Of a stretch of 64,000 nucleotides of DNA, positions 54,912 to 62,874 are shown one piece after another (the first letter of the stretch is position 1; each line of letters opens with the position of its first letter). Location: NCBI RefSeq assembly GCF_003688995.1, contig NZ_PENI01000036.1, positions 36,543 to 100,542 of the forward strand. The letters run 5' to 3'. Under the pieces are notes generated by a model. That model was not told the DNA's origin. It did no database searches and saw only the letters and a program-made list of their open reading frames with translations. A program made the translations under genes and the position numbers. The stretch comes from Streptomyces shenzhenensis (GTDB lineage: Bacteria; Actinomycetota; Actinomycetes; Streptomycetales; Streptomycetaceae).

Positions 54912-55168
54912 CGTCGACCACCGCCCCCACCGAACGCGTGCCGCATCACGGCCGAGATTGCCTCCGGCCGAGTCTTGGCGCTGAACCGAAACGTCGGATC
55001 CGTGAGCCAGACTGCGGCAGCGTGCGCCGGGCACAGGTGCTGCTCGGTGTCGTCGAGCCCGACGAGGACGACACGTTCGGGTCCCTCGCAGGTCGAGACC
55101 TCGGGACCGTCTCCCTTGAGGTCGCAGTCGGGCAGCGGAGATTTGCGCGAATGATGCGCAGTGGACAA
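54908..55168 (-). CDS. Small AICE accessory protein, unknown function
   Basis: An 86-residue protein (STAHHSRKSPLPDCDLKGDGPEVSTCEGPERVVLVGLDDTEQHLCPAHAAAVWL) whose Cys-Cys-Cys-His spacing (C14, C25, LCPAH) hints at a zinc site. TTG start at 55168 is supported by GAAAGGAG 10 nt upstream; a GTG at 55195 is the alternative. Its stop overlaps the repSA ATG, so the two are translated together. Confidence 0.65.
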   Translation of the reverse strand: MSTAHHSRKSPLPDCDLKGDGPEVSTCEGPERVVLVGLDDTEQHLCPAHAAAVWLTDPTFRFSAKTRPEAISAVMRHAFGGGGGRR

Positions 55169-55272
55169 AGTGTGAGTGCTCCTTTCACTGCTCACGTGGC
55201 GGATGGAGTGGGTTCCTGACGGGGTCGGGTTTGGCGACTTCGCGCCCCGTCGGGAGCCCGTCGTACGGGCGA

Positions 55273-55563
55273 TCACTGCCGTTCCTTGGGCGGGATCGCA
55301 ATGACGCTGTAGGCGATCGGGCCGAAGTCACGGCGTGCGTCGTAGTAGCCCTCGCCGATGTCCTCGACGGGCACGCCGAGGGACGCGGCGACATGCTCCG
55401 CGCCCTCCCTGCGCGCTGTGGCGTCGGACGCGTCGACGAAGACACCGAAGGACGCGTTACGCGGGACGAGGACAGCGGGGTTGGCGGTCAGGAAGTCCGC
55501 CAGCTCTCGAAGACCGGCGATGAACGCCGCCCGGTCGCCGGAGCGGATGACGTACTCGGACAC
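55273..55563 (-). CDS. Small AICE protein, unknown function
   Basis: A 96-residue soluble protein (SEYVIRSGDRAAFIAGLRELADFLTANPAVLVPRN...). No catalytic motif; similar small proteins are common between spd and rep genes in Streptomyces mobile elements. GTG start with AAAGGGA upstream. Lies in the tra-spd-rep transcription direction. Confidence 0.7.
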   Translation of the reverse strand: MSEYVIRSGDRAAFIAGLRELADFLTANPAVLVPRNASFGVFVDASDATARREGAEHVAASLGVPVEDIGEGYYDARRDFGPIAYSVIAIPPKERQ

Positions 55564-55595
55564 AGGAAGTCCCTTTCTCTTCCCAACGGGTGCTT

Positions 55596-55790
55596 TCAGA
55601 AGCGGAGTTGGCCGAGGAAGCCGTTCACGCCGTCGAGGAACGCCTGAGCGAACGGCGCGGCCACGGTCTTGGAGAGCAGGAAGCCGAAGGCTCCGCAGAG
55701 CAGCGCGTCGGCCCACCGCAGGTACCGGATGCGCAGCAGGAACCAGATCAGCAGGCCCAGCAGGAGAACGGCGGACATGGACACCAGCAC
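55596..55790 (-). CDS. Small membrane protein of the transfer region (Spd-like)
   Basis: A 64-residue protein with two membrane helices (SAVLLLGLLIWFLLRI and ALLCGAFGFLLSKTV). By size, topology and place just after traB it resembles the Spd proteins that help spread transferred plasmids between mycelial compartments; sequence alone is not specific. GTG start with AAGGGG upstream; an internal ATG four codons later is possible. Confidence 0.62.
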   Translation of the reverse strand: MLVSMSAVLLLGLLIWFLLRIRYLRWADALLCGAFGFLLSKTVAAPFAQAFLDGVNGFLGQLRF

Positions 55791-55802
55791 GGCAGGCCCC
55801 TT

Positions 55803-57128
55803 TCACGACGCTTCGAGGTGCAGTTCGGACAGGACGGGAGTCAGGTGCGCGTACTCTGCGGCGACGGCTTCCGCTTCCACCTCCGTGATCAGGTGGGACC
55901 GGGCGCGTTCCCAGCCATCGCCGGAGGCGAGGACGGCCGTGCCGGCCTGTTCCGGGGTGATGGCCTGCGCAGCCTTCAGGGCGTCGGGGTTCAGATCCCC
56001 GAGCGCCATTTCAGCCGTACCGGGATCGGCCACGCGATGGCAGACCCGGCCGCCGAGTTGTGCCCGCAGCGCGGTGACACCGGGCCCCAGGTCGGAGCCG
56101 ACACGTTGGCCGGCGACGACGAGGAACACCCCAAGAGCCGCCCCGAGTTGAGCGAGCCGGATCAGCGCCGTACCGGCCGCCTGCGCTTCGTCCTTCTCGC
56201 TCCGGCTCGCCACAAGAAACAGTTCCGCGATCTCATCCACGATCACGACGACAGGCACCGGACGTAGCTTGTCCGGCAGCCCCCAGATGTTGCGGACACG
56301 AGCCGCCCGGCAGACGGTCATCCGGTCGAGGGTGAGGTCAACGAGTGCGGCCAGCAGCCGGACCGCTTGCTCCCGGTTGGTCGCGAGGGCGGACAACCGA
56401 GGTTCGTAGAGGGACAGTTCCATGCCTCCCTTGCAGTCGATCCCGACCAACGCGACGGGTTGCGGAGCGAGGCCCGCGACGAGTGCGTTGATGAGCGTCG
56501 ACTTGCCGGAGCGGGTGGCCCCCACGATCAGCCAGTGGGGCACGCGCCGCAGGTCGAGCACCCACGCGGCCCCGGTCTCCAGTGCGCCCACGGTCACCCG
56601 GAGCAGATGGCCGGGCCCCCGCTGCTTCGGCGCCCGGGGAGCGGCCAACGGGTCGGCCGCCGCGGCGACGACTCGTACGACCCCCGGTTTCCAGGAGGTC
56701 ACCCGCACCGCGTGCACTTGCCAGCTCTCTGCCATGGCAGGCGCGGCCTTGACGAAGTTCTCCGGCACCTGGCCCGGCAGTAGCCGGACCAGCAGGACGA
56801 AGCCGCCGGGGGTCGGGCGTATGAGTCCGCGTCGGGGTACGCGTGGCTGTGGCGGAGGCGCCCCGTTGCCGACGAGCCCGGACACGACCGTCAGCGCCGG
56901 CCGACGACTCATGGCGAGCCCGCACCCGGCCATCAGGGGCCGCCAAGTCTGCACGACTCGGAAGGCGGTGGCCGGGAAGCCGAGTAACAGCCACCAGGCC
57001 ACGGGGTAGCGGCGGCGCAGGGCCGGGCCCGCGAGAAGCAGGCCCGACACCAGCACTGTGGCCGCCAACAGAACCCAACCCGGCCCGCTCTCACTGGCCG
57101 AGGTGGCGGAGGAGGCCAGGTTCCTCAC
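55803..57128 (-). CDS. traB: FtsK/SpoIIIE-like DNA translocase for conjugative transfer (TraB/TraSA)
   Basis: A 441-residue protein with two N-terminal membrane helices (about 16-35 and 43-60), a linker domain and an FtsK-type motor: Walker A GATRSGKST at 203-211, Walker B VVVIVDE at 293-299. In Streptomyces one such protein moves double-stranded DNA from donor to recipient hypha without relaxase or type IV pilus. Start GTG overlaps the stop of the upstream regulator gene (GTGA). It is shorter than full-length TraB proteins that carry a separate winged helix, but the C-terminal region after 380 may serve. Confidence 0.9.
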   Translation of the reverse strand: MRNLASSATSASESGPGWVLLAATVLVSGLLLAGPALRRRYPVAWWLLLGFPATAFRVVQTWRPLMAGCGLAMSRRPALTVVSGLVGNGAPPPQPRVPRRGLIRPTPGGFVLLVRLLPGQVPENFVKAAPAMAESWQVHAVRVTSWKPGVVRVVAAAADPLAAPRAPKQRGPGHLLRVTVGALETGAAWVLDLRRVPHWLIVGATRSGKSTLINALVAGLAPQPVALVGIDCKGGMELSLYEPRLSALATNREQAVRLLAALVDLTLDRMTVCRAARVRNIWGLPDKLRPVPVVVIVDEIAELFLVASRSEKDEAQAAGTALIRLAQLGAALGVFLVVAGQRVGSDLGPGVTALRAQLGGRVCHRVADPGTAEMALGDLNPDALKAAQAITPEQAGTAVLASGDGWERARSHLITEVEAEAVAAEYAHLTPVLSELHLEAS

Positions 57129-57475
57129 TGCCCGGCCCCCTTGCCCGCCGGGGCGGCGGGAGCGCTCAGGGGCCGGATCTCCGCCGCACGGAACGCGATC
57201 CCGTGCCGCCCCTCGTTCTCCCACGGCGTGGCGACCAGGTCCCGCACGGCCACCGGCATACCGAGCTGCACGCCGGTCGGCTCCCCGGCCACACTCACGT
57301 TCACGACGTCCGCCGACGCCCCGGCCATCAGGCAGAGGCCGACCTGGTACACGGTTTTTCCGGTGTCGCGGTCAATACGGAGCTGACCGGTCTCACGGTT
57401 GGCGACCCGGGGAGTCGGGGGGACGGCACAGATGATCCCCGTGAACTTCGCGGTGTCAATCGGAAGGCTTGCCAC
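57125..57475 (-). CDS. SCO3933-family regulatory protein
   Basis: A 116-residue protein starting VASLPIDTAKFTGIICAVPPTPRVANRETGQLRIDRDTGKTVYQVGLCLM, a small beta-rich family nearly always found directly upstream of traB in Streptomyces AICEs. Its biochemical role is unclear. GTG start with GAGGAG upstream. It is the first gene of the leftward transfer operon, divergent from korSA across the operator region. Confidence 0.8.
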   Translation of the reverse strand: MASLPIDTAKFTGIICAVPPTPRVANRETGQLRIDRDTGKTVYQVGLCLMAGASADVVNVSVAGEPTGVQLGMPVAVRDLVATPWENEGRHGIAFRAAEIRPLSAPAAPAGKGAGQ

Positions 57476-57531
57476 TCTTCGGATCTCCTCATCTCTCGCG
57501 CCCGAAGGCCGGCCCTTCGGGCTGCTAGACC

Positions 57532-57580
57532 ACCCGTAGTACGGGTGACGGAGACCAGAGTGACCACCCGTAGTACGGGT
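57532..57580. promoter_or_regulatory. Twin palindromic operators acccgtagtacgggt
   Basis: The 15-mer acccgtagtacgggt (7-bp arms around one base) occurs at 57532-57546 and 57566-57580, in direct orientation and 34 nt apart. They lie upstream of the leftward tra operon in the korSA divergent spacer and are the likely KorSA-type repressor sites that silence transfer. Confidence 0.75.
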
Positions 57581-57607
57581 TGTCAACTGCCTAGTGATGA
57601 GCGAAGC

Positions 57608-57625
57608 TGTCCACGAACGTGGACA
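57608..57625. promoter_or_regulatory. Palindrome tgtccacgaacgtggaca before korSA
   Basis: Perfect 18-bp palindrome with 8-bp arms, 55 nt upstream of the korSA ATG, followed at 57629 by a degenerate copy (tgtctacgagga). Its sequence differs from the acccgta operators, so it may bind a second regulator or mark the korSA promoter. Confidence 0.55.
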
Positions 57626-57679
57626 AGCTGTCTACGAGGACGCACAGCCCCACAAGCCACGGCCACCGGAGGGCCCCGC

Positions 57680-58420
57680 ATGCCACCGAAGAACACGCAG
57701 CCGAAGTACCGGCAGATCGCCGAGTACCTGCGCGAAGGCATCCTGAACGGCACCTTCCCGGCCGGCCAGCCGCTCCCCTCCGAGGAGTCGTTGGCGAAGC
57801 AGTTCGGAGTGACACGGCCCACAGTGCGTCAGGGACTCACGGAGCTACGGGCATCCGGTCTCGTCGAGGCCATCATGGGCCGCGGCACCTTCGCCCGCTC
57901 CCCCCACGGCCGCCCAAGCCACACGCGCCCGCGCGGCGTACGCCGGACTACGGACGGCCGCTACGTCGAGGCCGACGGTATCCGTTGGACGGACGCCGAG
58001 CCGCCGGTAGCCACTCGTACCGACGCCCCGCTAGCTCTGGCGGACCTACTCCGCATCCCACCGGGCGAGCCGATGTTCACCTACGACGCGCTACAGACCG
58101 CGGCCCAAGGCCGCCTGCGCCAACTCCACCGGACCTACGTGCCGTTCTCGGCACTCCTCGACACCAAGTACGAGGAGGAAGCCCCACCGCCGGCACCGGA
58201 GCTCTACGCGGCGCTCGCCGAGCTGGGCCACGAACTCCACTTCACGGAGTACGTCCGCACCCGCATGCCCCTACCGGACCAGGCCCAGGCCCTCCGGCTC
58301 GCAGACGGGGTCCCGCTCCTGCACGTCCTCCGCGTGACCCTCACCGAGGCAGACAAGCCCCTAGCCCTGGAGGAGTTCCACCTACCGGGCGACGAGCTGG
58401 AGCTCTCGTTCAAGCTGTAG
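57680..58420 (+). CDS. korSA: GntR-family transcriptional repressor (KorSA-like)
   Basis: A 246-residue GntR/HutC regulator: winged helix at about 9-74 (YRQIAEYLREGILNG...LPSEESLAKQFGVTRPTVRQGLTELRASGLVEAIMGRGTF) and a C-terminal UTRA ligand-binding domain. In pSAM2, KorSA represses activation of replication and transfer genes. Its divergent position next to the transfer operon supports the same role. ATG follows GGAGGG. Confidence 0.85.
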   Translation: MPPKNTQPKYRQIAEYLREGILNGTFPAGQPLPSEESLAKQFGVTRPTVRQGLTELRASGLVEAIMGRGTFARSPHGRPSHTRPRGVRRTTDGRYVEADGIRWTDAEPPVATRTDAPLALADLLRIPPGEPMFTYDALQTAAQGRLRQLHRTYVPFSALLDTKYEEEAPPPAPELYAALAELGHELHFTEYVRTRMPLPDQAQALRLADGVPLLHVLRVTLTEADKPLALEEFHLPGDELELSFKL

Positions 58421-58886
58421 CCGAACCCCAGTTGGCTCAGACTTTCTCTACGTCATCAAGGCGGCTCGCTCCGCTCACCGCGCGCTCCCCGGCTCACCAC
58501 CGGGGCCCGACGGTCCTGCCTTCGGCCCGCTCTGGCCCCGGCTACGCCGGTCGCGCGACTGGAGCGAGACCATGGTGGGGAGAAAGCCGCTGTGGCTGGG
58601 GCGGTCGGCTCCACGGCTTTAGCCACCTCCCCGGTTCGGGTCCCGCGTCGAGCAAGACCAGGGGACCACTCGTTCAAATTCCGGGCAGGATCACAGCCTG
58701 CCCGAGTTGCCGTCCAGCGTACGGCCCCCTGATCATGCTCGACCCCAAACCGGACAGGACACCGGCCAAACCCGCTCCGCCGACCTGGGGTCATGGAGGA
58801 CGATGTCGTGAGGCCCAACCCCCTACGAGACAGCTCAAGCGAGTCGTAAACTGCAGCACTGGTTGAGTCGGACGAATCGGGGGGCG
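58421..58886. other. Intergenic region after korSA with hairpins
   Basis: About 465 nt with no credible gene. Hairpins: ccccgg / ccgggg (58487-58505) and cgggcagg / cctgcccg (58682-58704). TAAACT at 58847-58852 is a possible -10 element for the next gene. The G+C content falls toward the right end of this stretch, marking the border between the element backbone and its cargo. Confidence 0.5.
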
Positions 58887-59672
58887 ATGGCTCGCGACCT
58901 AGTACCCAAGGCACAGGAGAAAATTGTCATCCAACGTAGCGGTGACTGCTGCGCGTACCCAAACTGCGGCCTAGCCCTCAGCATCGACGCCCAAGCAGCC
59001 GAGGACTTGCACAAGGCCGTGGGAAAGGTCGCCCACATCCGGGCAGCTAGCGCGGGTGGACCGCGGTACGACGCAAGCATGACAACAGCCCAGAGAGGCA
59101 GCGCAGACAACCTGATATATCTGTGCGGGCCTCACCATGACGTCATCGACACTCAACTCCACTTTCACACTGTTGAGTTCCTTCAAGGCATCAAGATCAA
59201 GCACGAGCAAGCCGTAGCTCGGGCCATGAGTCACGCCATGGGAAAGATCGGCTATGACGACCTAGAACTCGTTTGTCAGTTCATCGGTATGGGCGACGAG
59301 AGGACCAACGACGACGTCGTAATCCCAATCGACATCCAGCAAAAAATTGAACTCAACGGACTCGGCACGATAGCCGAGGAAAGAATCAGGATCGGTCTCG
59401 CAAAATCAGGCGAGGTTGACGCCTTCATATCCGCTATCAGCAAAATGCGCCCCAATTTCGGTAACCGGCTCGCTGCGCGATTCAAGCGAGAGTACTACGG
59501 TGGCTACGCAGAAGGGCTTGCCGGGGACGAACTTTTCGAGTTCATTTGTTCCGTGGCGATGACTAATGCTGGCCCCGTAGAAACCGATAAGCTGCGAGCA
59601 GCGACACTGGCGACTGTGGCTTACCTATTTCAACTTTGTGAGTTGTTCGAGCATGAGCATCCTGCTGCCTAA
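58887..59672 (+). CDS. ABC-3C system effector-type protein with N-terminal HNH nuclease domain
   Basis: A 261-residue protein. The HNH domain spans about 10-90: CCAYPNCG (C21, C22, C27), the first catalytic His in KVAHIRAAS (H50), Asn in NLIYLC (N75), and CGPHHDVID (C80, H83, H84). The remaining ~150 residues are helical and match the layout of the C-terminal domain by which ABC-3C effectors couple to the partner ATPase. Predicted to cut DNA or RNA once activated by its partners. It overlaps the next gene by 20 nt. ATG 58887 is preferred; a TTG 24 nt earlier is possible. Low G+C and mixed codon use contrast with the rest of the window. Confidence 0.82.
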   Translation: MARDLVPKAQEKIVIQRSGDCCAYPNCGLALSIDAQAAEDLHKAVGKVAHIRAASAGGPRYDASMTTAQRGSADNLIYLCGPHHDVIDTQLHFHTVEFLQGIKIKHEQAVARAMSHAMGKIGYDDLELVCQFIGMGDERTNDDVVIPIDIQQKIELNGLGTIAEERIRIGLAKSGEVDAFISAISKMRPNFGNRLAARFKREYYGGYAEGLAGDELFEFICSVAMTNAGPVETDKLRAATLATVAYLFQLCELFEHEHPAA

Positions 59673-59895
59673 CCGCTACCTGAAGCCTTCCGACAGTCTC
59701 GCGGTGCACGCTGCTGAGCTATTCCGAAGCATGCCTCCTGCGGAGTCGGTCGGTGCCGGCTGGGCGACCTATAGAAAGCTCTTTGGCAGCCTCCCCTTCG
59801 AACGCTTCGTCCTGACGTTGGATGTACTCGTAGGCCTCGGCGTACTGCGCCTCGAAGGCCAGCAACTCGTGAAGGTGACAAACGATGCTGCGTAG
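59653..59895 (+). CDS. ABC-three-component system middle component (MC6-like)
   Basis: An 80-residue protein. The opening SILLPNRYLKPSDSLAVHAAELFRSM and the ending FERFVLTLDVLVGLGVLRLEGQQLV match the pattern of ABC-3C middle components, especially type 6 (ILP-x-K-H-I-x-P-x-x-SL ... FxxFxLALDxLYxxGxI). It is thought to bridge the effector and the ATPase. Its start lies inside the HNH gene and its stop inside the ATPase gene (11-nt overlap), so the three genes are translationally coupled. Confidence 0.78.
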   Translation: MSILLPNRYLKPSDSLAVHAAELFRSMPPAESVGAGWATYRKLFGSLPFERFVLTLDVLVGLGVLRLEGQQLVKVTNDAA

Positions 59896-61618
59896 GATCT
59901 CATCCAATTTTTCATCTTTTCAACCAATCACCTTCAAGCCAGGATTTAATGTCATCTTGGCAGAAATGGCTCCCAACGCATCCGATAAGCACAGCAGAAA
60001 CGCTCGCGGCAAAACGACTCTAATTCAGGCAATAAATTACTGCCTGGGAGGAAGTCTTGCAAAGTCAATGGCGCCGCTAGGGCCGACAGGTTGGGCATTT
60101 AGCCTTGAGTTGGATCTCTTCGGAAGTACCGTAACTGTCACGCGCAAAGTTAAGGGTGGCACCAGACTTTCGCTGGCTTACCCCGCGGAGCTGACGGGCG
60201 CTCTTCACCCCTACCTAGATGAGAACTCGACGATCTCCGTTGACGATTGGAAGTTCCTTCTAGGGCTGGGGCTATTTGCCCTCGATCGGGTGCCCGAGCA
60301 AGGCGATAGAGGAATCTCCCCTCGGACGCTTCTATCTTACGTAATTCGCACAGAGGCAGTCAAAGATCCTCTGAAGATCATCCCTCAGCAACCCGCGTGG
60401 AGCAGTCGCGAGCACGTAGCCTATCTGCTGAATCTCAACTGGGAATTGGTACGCGACCTTTCTCGCCTCGAAGAGGATTCTAATACATACAAGGCGATCG
60501 CAAGAGCCACCAAGAAGAACCTACTTCCTCGCGCCCTTCGCCCTGAACCTGAACTAATGCTGGAATTGGTGGAAGCCCAGCGCACGCTCGAAGAACTTTC
60601 ATCTCGCGTTAATGGTTTCCAAGTCGTAGACGATCCAGACGGCCTTATTTCACGAGCTGATCGAGTTACTGAGGAGCTAAAGGAACTTCGCAACGACGCC
60701 CTCGTTGACCGTCGAATGATTGAACTTTATGCCGAGTCAATCGAGGGGGAGCAAACGACCAATGACGAAGGTGTCGGCGAGGCGGTCGCTGGACTATATA
60801 GCGAAATGCAGCGTGCTTTCAGTCCAGAAGCACTCCATAGCTTCGAAAAAGTCGAGGCCTTTCATCAGCAACTCATGGGGAACAGAAGGAGGTTTCTCGC
60901 GTCAGAGCTGGAACGCCTCAGGATCCAGCAGGCTCAGCGAGATGAACGGATAAGAGAACTTACCGCGTCACGAAACTCAATTCTCACAGTACTAGATGCC
61001 GGCGGTGCACTGGAAGAGCTTTCCGCTCTACAAAACGAGTGCGCGCAGGCTGCGGCGAGGGTAAGTGAAGTTGAGGCCTCTCTAAGTAACGTAAGGGATC
61101 TCGCCGAGGCTCAAGAGGGAATCCGAGTTCAAAAGGCACAGCTCAGGCAAGAAACAGCGCGCGACCTCAGCACCAATAGACAGAAGCTTGATTCTGTTGC
61201 TACGCGTTTCGACAGCATGATGCAGGATCTATACAACGTAGGAGGGGTACTAACAGCAGAAGTCGACGACCTAGGTTTCAAATTCTCTATCCGGGTCTCT
61301 ACCTCTGCCAGTGGTGGCGTGACCCGTATGCAACTCCTGTGTTTCGACCTAACTTTGATGGCCGAAAGCGACGAGCTGCATCACCCAGGTTTCCTAATTC
61401 ACGATTCAGTTGTTTTCGACGGAGTAGATCCGCGACAGGTTGCGGCCGGTCTGCGACTGATCAATGAGACGGTGGAAAATGTCGGCGGTCAGTACATCTG
61501 CACAATGAACAGTAATGATGTTCCGGATCTTGTCCGAGGTGAGGAGTGGTTCGTCCATGGCACCCGCAGGGTCGTCTTGGACACTGAGAGAGGAGGGATT
61601 CTCGGAACGTCCTTCTAG
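59885..61618 (+). CDS. DUF2326-type SMC/Rad50-like ABC ATPase of an ABC-3C system
   Basis: A 577-residue ATPase with split ABC halves. N-terminal half: FNVILAE... and Walker A NARGKTTLIQAINYCLGG (39-56). Middle, about 190-430: coiled coil (TLEELSSR, RADRVTEELKEL, LERLRIQQAQRDERIRELT). C-terminal half: DUF2326-like LLCFDLTLMAES...HPGFLIHDSVVFDGVDPRQVAAGL, in which HDSVVFDGVD stands for the Walker B/D-loop region. Such proteins likely sense foreign or abnormal DNA and license the partner nuclease. The Walker A has NARGKT rather than NGxGKT. Last gene of the cassette. Confidence 0.85.
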   Translation: MLRRISSNFSSFQPITFKPGFNVILAEMAPNASDKHSRNARGKTTLIQAINYCLGGSLAKSMAPLGPTGWAFSLELDLFGSTVTVTRKVKGGTRLSLAYPAELTGALHPYLDENSTISVDDWKFLLGLGLFALDRVPEQGDRGISPRTLLSYVIRTEAVKDPLKIIPQQPAWSSREHVAYLLNLNWELVRDLSRLEEDSNTYKAIARATKKNLLPRALRPEPELMLELVEAQRTLEELSSRVNGFQVVDDPDGLISRADRVTEELKELRNDALVDRRMIELYAESIEGEQTTNDEGVGEAVAGLYSEMQRAFSPEALHSFEKVEAFHQQLMGNRRRFLASELERLRIQQAQRDERIRELTASRNSILTVLDAGGALEELSALQNECAQAAARVSEVEASLSNVRDLAEAQEGIRVQKAQLRQETARDLSTNRQKLDSVATRFDSMMQDLYNVGGVLTAEVDDLGFKFSIRVSTSASGGVTRMQLLCFDLTLMAESDELHHPGFLIHDSVVFDGVDPRQVAAGLRLINETVENVGGQYICTMNSNDVPDLVRGEEWFVHGTRRVVLDTERGGILGTSF

Positions 61619-61819
61619 CTTCACCACGGCTATCACACGTCGTGCCAGCAGCGTGCCAGTACGAGGAGTAACCACCGGTCAACAGAAGCCATCGGACACT
61701 CTCCTTGGTGGCTGGCTTAACGAGGTCTCCGCTGTTCGGGAGCTGCATCGCACATGAGTGGTCGTGATTCCCAAGCTCAGAGCGCACACGTCGGTTATCG
61801 GCATCGACAACAAGGGGCA

Positions 61820-62383
61820 TCACGTGACTGAACTGTTCAGATGCGGGCGTACGGCCGCAGCGAACTCCTGGCGCGCCAGCTGCACGGTTGATAAATCTGT
61901 ATTCCAGTCGAACTGAGGAAGACCGGAAGTCCTCACCCACCCTTCAGCACACATGCTCAGATTTAGGCATGCTCTTTCCACTCTGTGCGCGGCGCTGGCA
62001 ACCTCATCCGGACCGTACAGCTCGATCACGGCGAGGGTGGCTCGCATCTGCCTGAGAGTTTCATGAATGGCGTTTCCAATCTCCGCTTCGGCCCGCCAAG
62101 AGCGGACTCTACGCCAGAAGCCTCGCCCACCCAGCGGCTCTCTTAAACAGTGCAGATTAAATGCCTGGTCTTTCACCTCCAAAGTCAGGGCCAGGAATTC
62201 AAGGCATGCAGAGCTTCTGCCACCGCGTACCCACTGCATGTGAGCGGAGTCCGTCTGGTGCCTAGCTGCTGCGCGGGAGGCATCGGCCTGTGCTAAGGCA
62301 CTGCGAGCCTGCGCAAGCGCTCCTGCAAACGCGAATCCCCCACCGATCAAAGCTCCTGCTAACGCCGCTACGGCCTCGTTCAT
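61820..62383 (-). CDS. Hypothetical protein with N-terminal membrane helix
   Basis: A 187-residue protein: one N-terminal hydrophobic helix with small residues (AVAALAGALIGGGFAFAGALAQ), then a coiled and soluble helical region (ARSALAQADASRAAARHQTDSAHMQWVRGGRSSACLEFLALTLEVKDQA). The layout fits small membrane-tethered proteins common in mobile elements. No ribosome site; the start could lie up to 48 nt further upstream. Intermediate G+C, like the ABC-3C genes. Function unknown. Confidence 0.55.
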   Translation of the reverse strand: MNEAVAALAGALIGGGFAFAGALAQARSALAQADASRAAARHQTDSAHMQWVRGGRSSACLEFLALTLEVKDQAFNLHCLREPLGGRGFWRRVRSWRAEAEIGNAIHETLRQMRATLAVIELYGPDEVASAAHRVERACLNLSMCAEGWVRTSGLPQFDWNTDLSTVQLARQEFAAAVRPHLNSSVT

Positions 62384-62577
62384 GTTGAACAATGTTGCCG
62401 CATCCAGAGCTACAAGGAGCACTCTCGGCAAGAGTCATCCCGACGCTGGCATTGAGAAACCACATGGACGTCTAGGAGCCATCAGAATTCCTGATCTGCG
62501 TCGGCCGAACGCCTGGGGCTGACCTGCGGTGGAGTGGGATCTCTCGTAGCCGGCTCCATCGTCAGCTTCCCGAACTG

Positions 62578-62874
62578 ATGGCCCACCGCCGGCTTGACCA
62601 CAACGTCCCGTCCTGGTCGGCTGGGCCCGTGGCCACGGATCCCAGTGAGTACGACAAGGCGATGCCGATCATGGCAGCCTATCTCGCGAAGATCGAGCGA
62701 GCGGTTGACCGGACCCGTGCCTCACATGCGGGGCAGCCGTTCGCGGCGGTCCATCAGGCACTTGTCGAAGCGCTGCAAGACGAGGGTGCTCAACGTGTCG
62801 TGCCGCAGGTAGCCGAGGAGTTGGCGCGCCAGATCTCTGGTGCAGCGACCGAGCCAAGAGGAGCGGCGAAGTGA
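62578..62874 (+). CDS. Hypothetical small helical protein
   Basis: A 98-residue frame whose better-supported part begins at ATG 62662 (MPIMAAYLAKIERAVDRTRASHAGQPFAAVHQALVEALQDEGAQRVVPQVAEELARQISG), an amphipathic helical protein. No ribosome site at the first ATG; codon use is typical of the genome. No family or function recognised. Confidence 0.45.
   Translation: MAHRRLDHNVPSWSAGPVATDPSEYDKAMPIMAAYLAKIERAVDRTRASHAGQPFAAVHQALVEALQDEGAQRVVPQVAEELARQISGAATEPRGAAK

Noticed and set aside
54908..55276. Longer version of the small gene before repSA
   Set aside because: Upstream in-frame residues have no ribosome site; the TTG at 55168 has GAAAGGAG at the right distance.
58660..58705. tRNA-like or attR-like sequence (cgttcaaattccgggcagg)
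   Set aside because: Only a T-loop-like phrase; no cloverleaf forms, and the match to the tRNA-Arg end is too short and broken. It is a simple hairpin.
61515..61757. Small plus-strand frame after the ABC-3C ATPase
   Set aside because: It mostly overlaps the ATPase C-terminus in another frame and has no family features.
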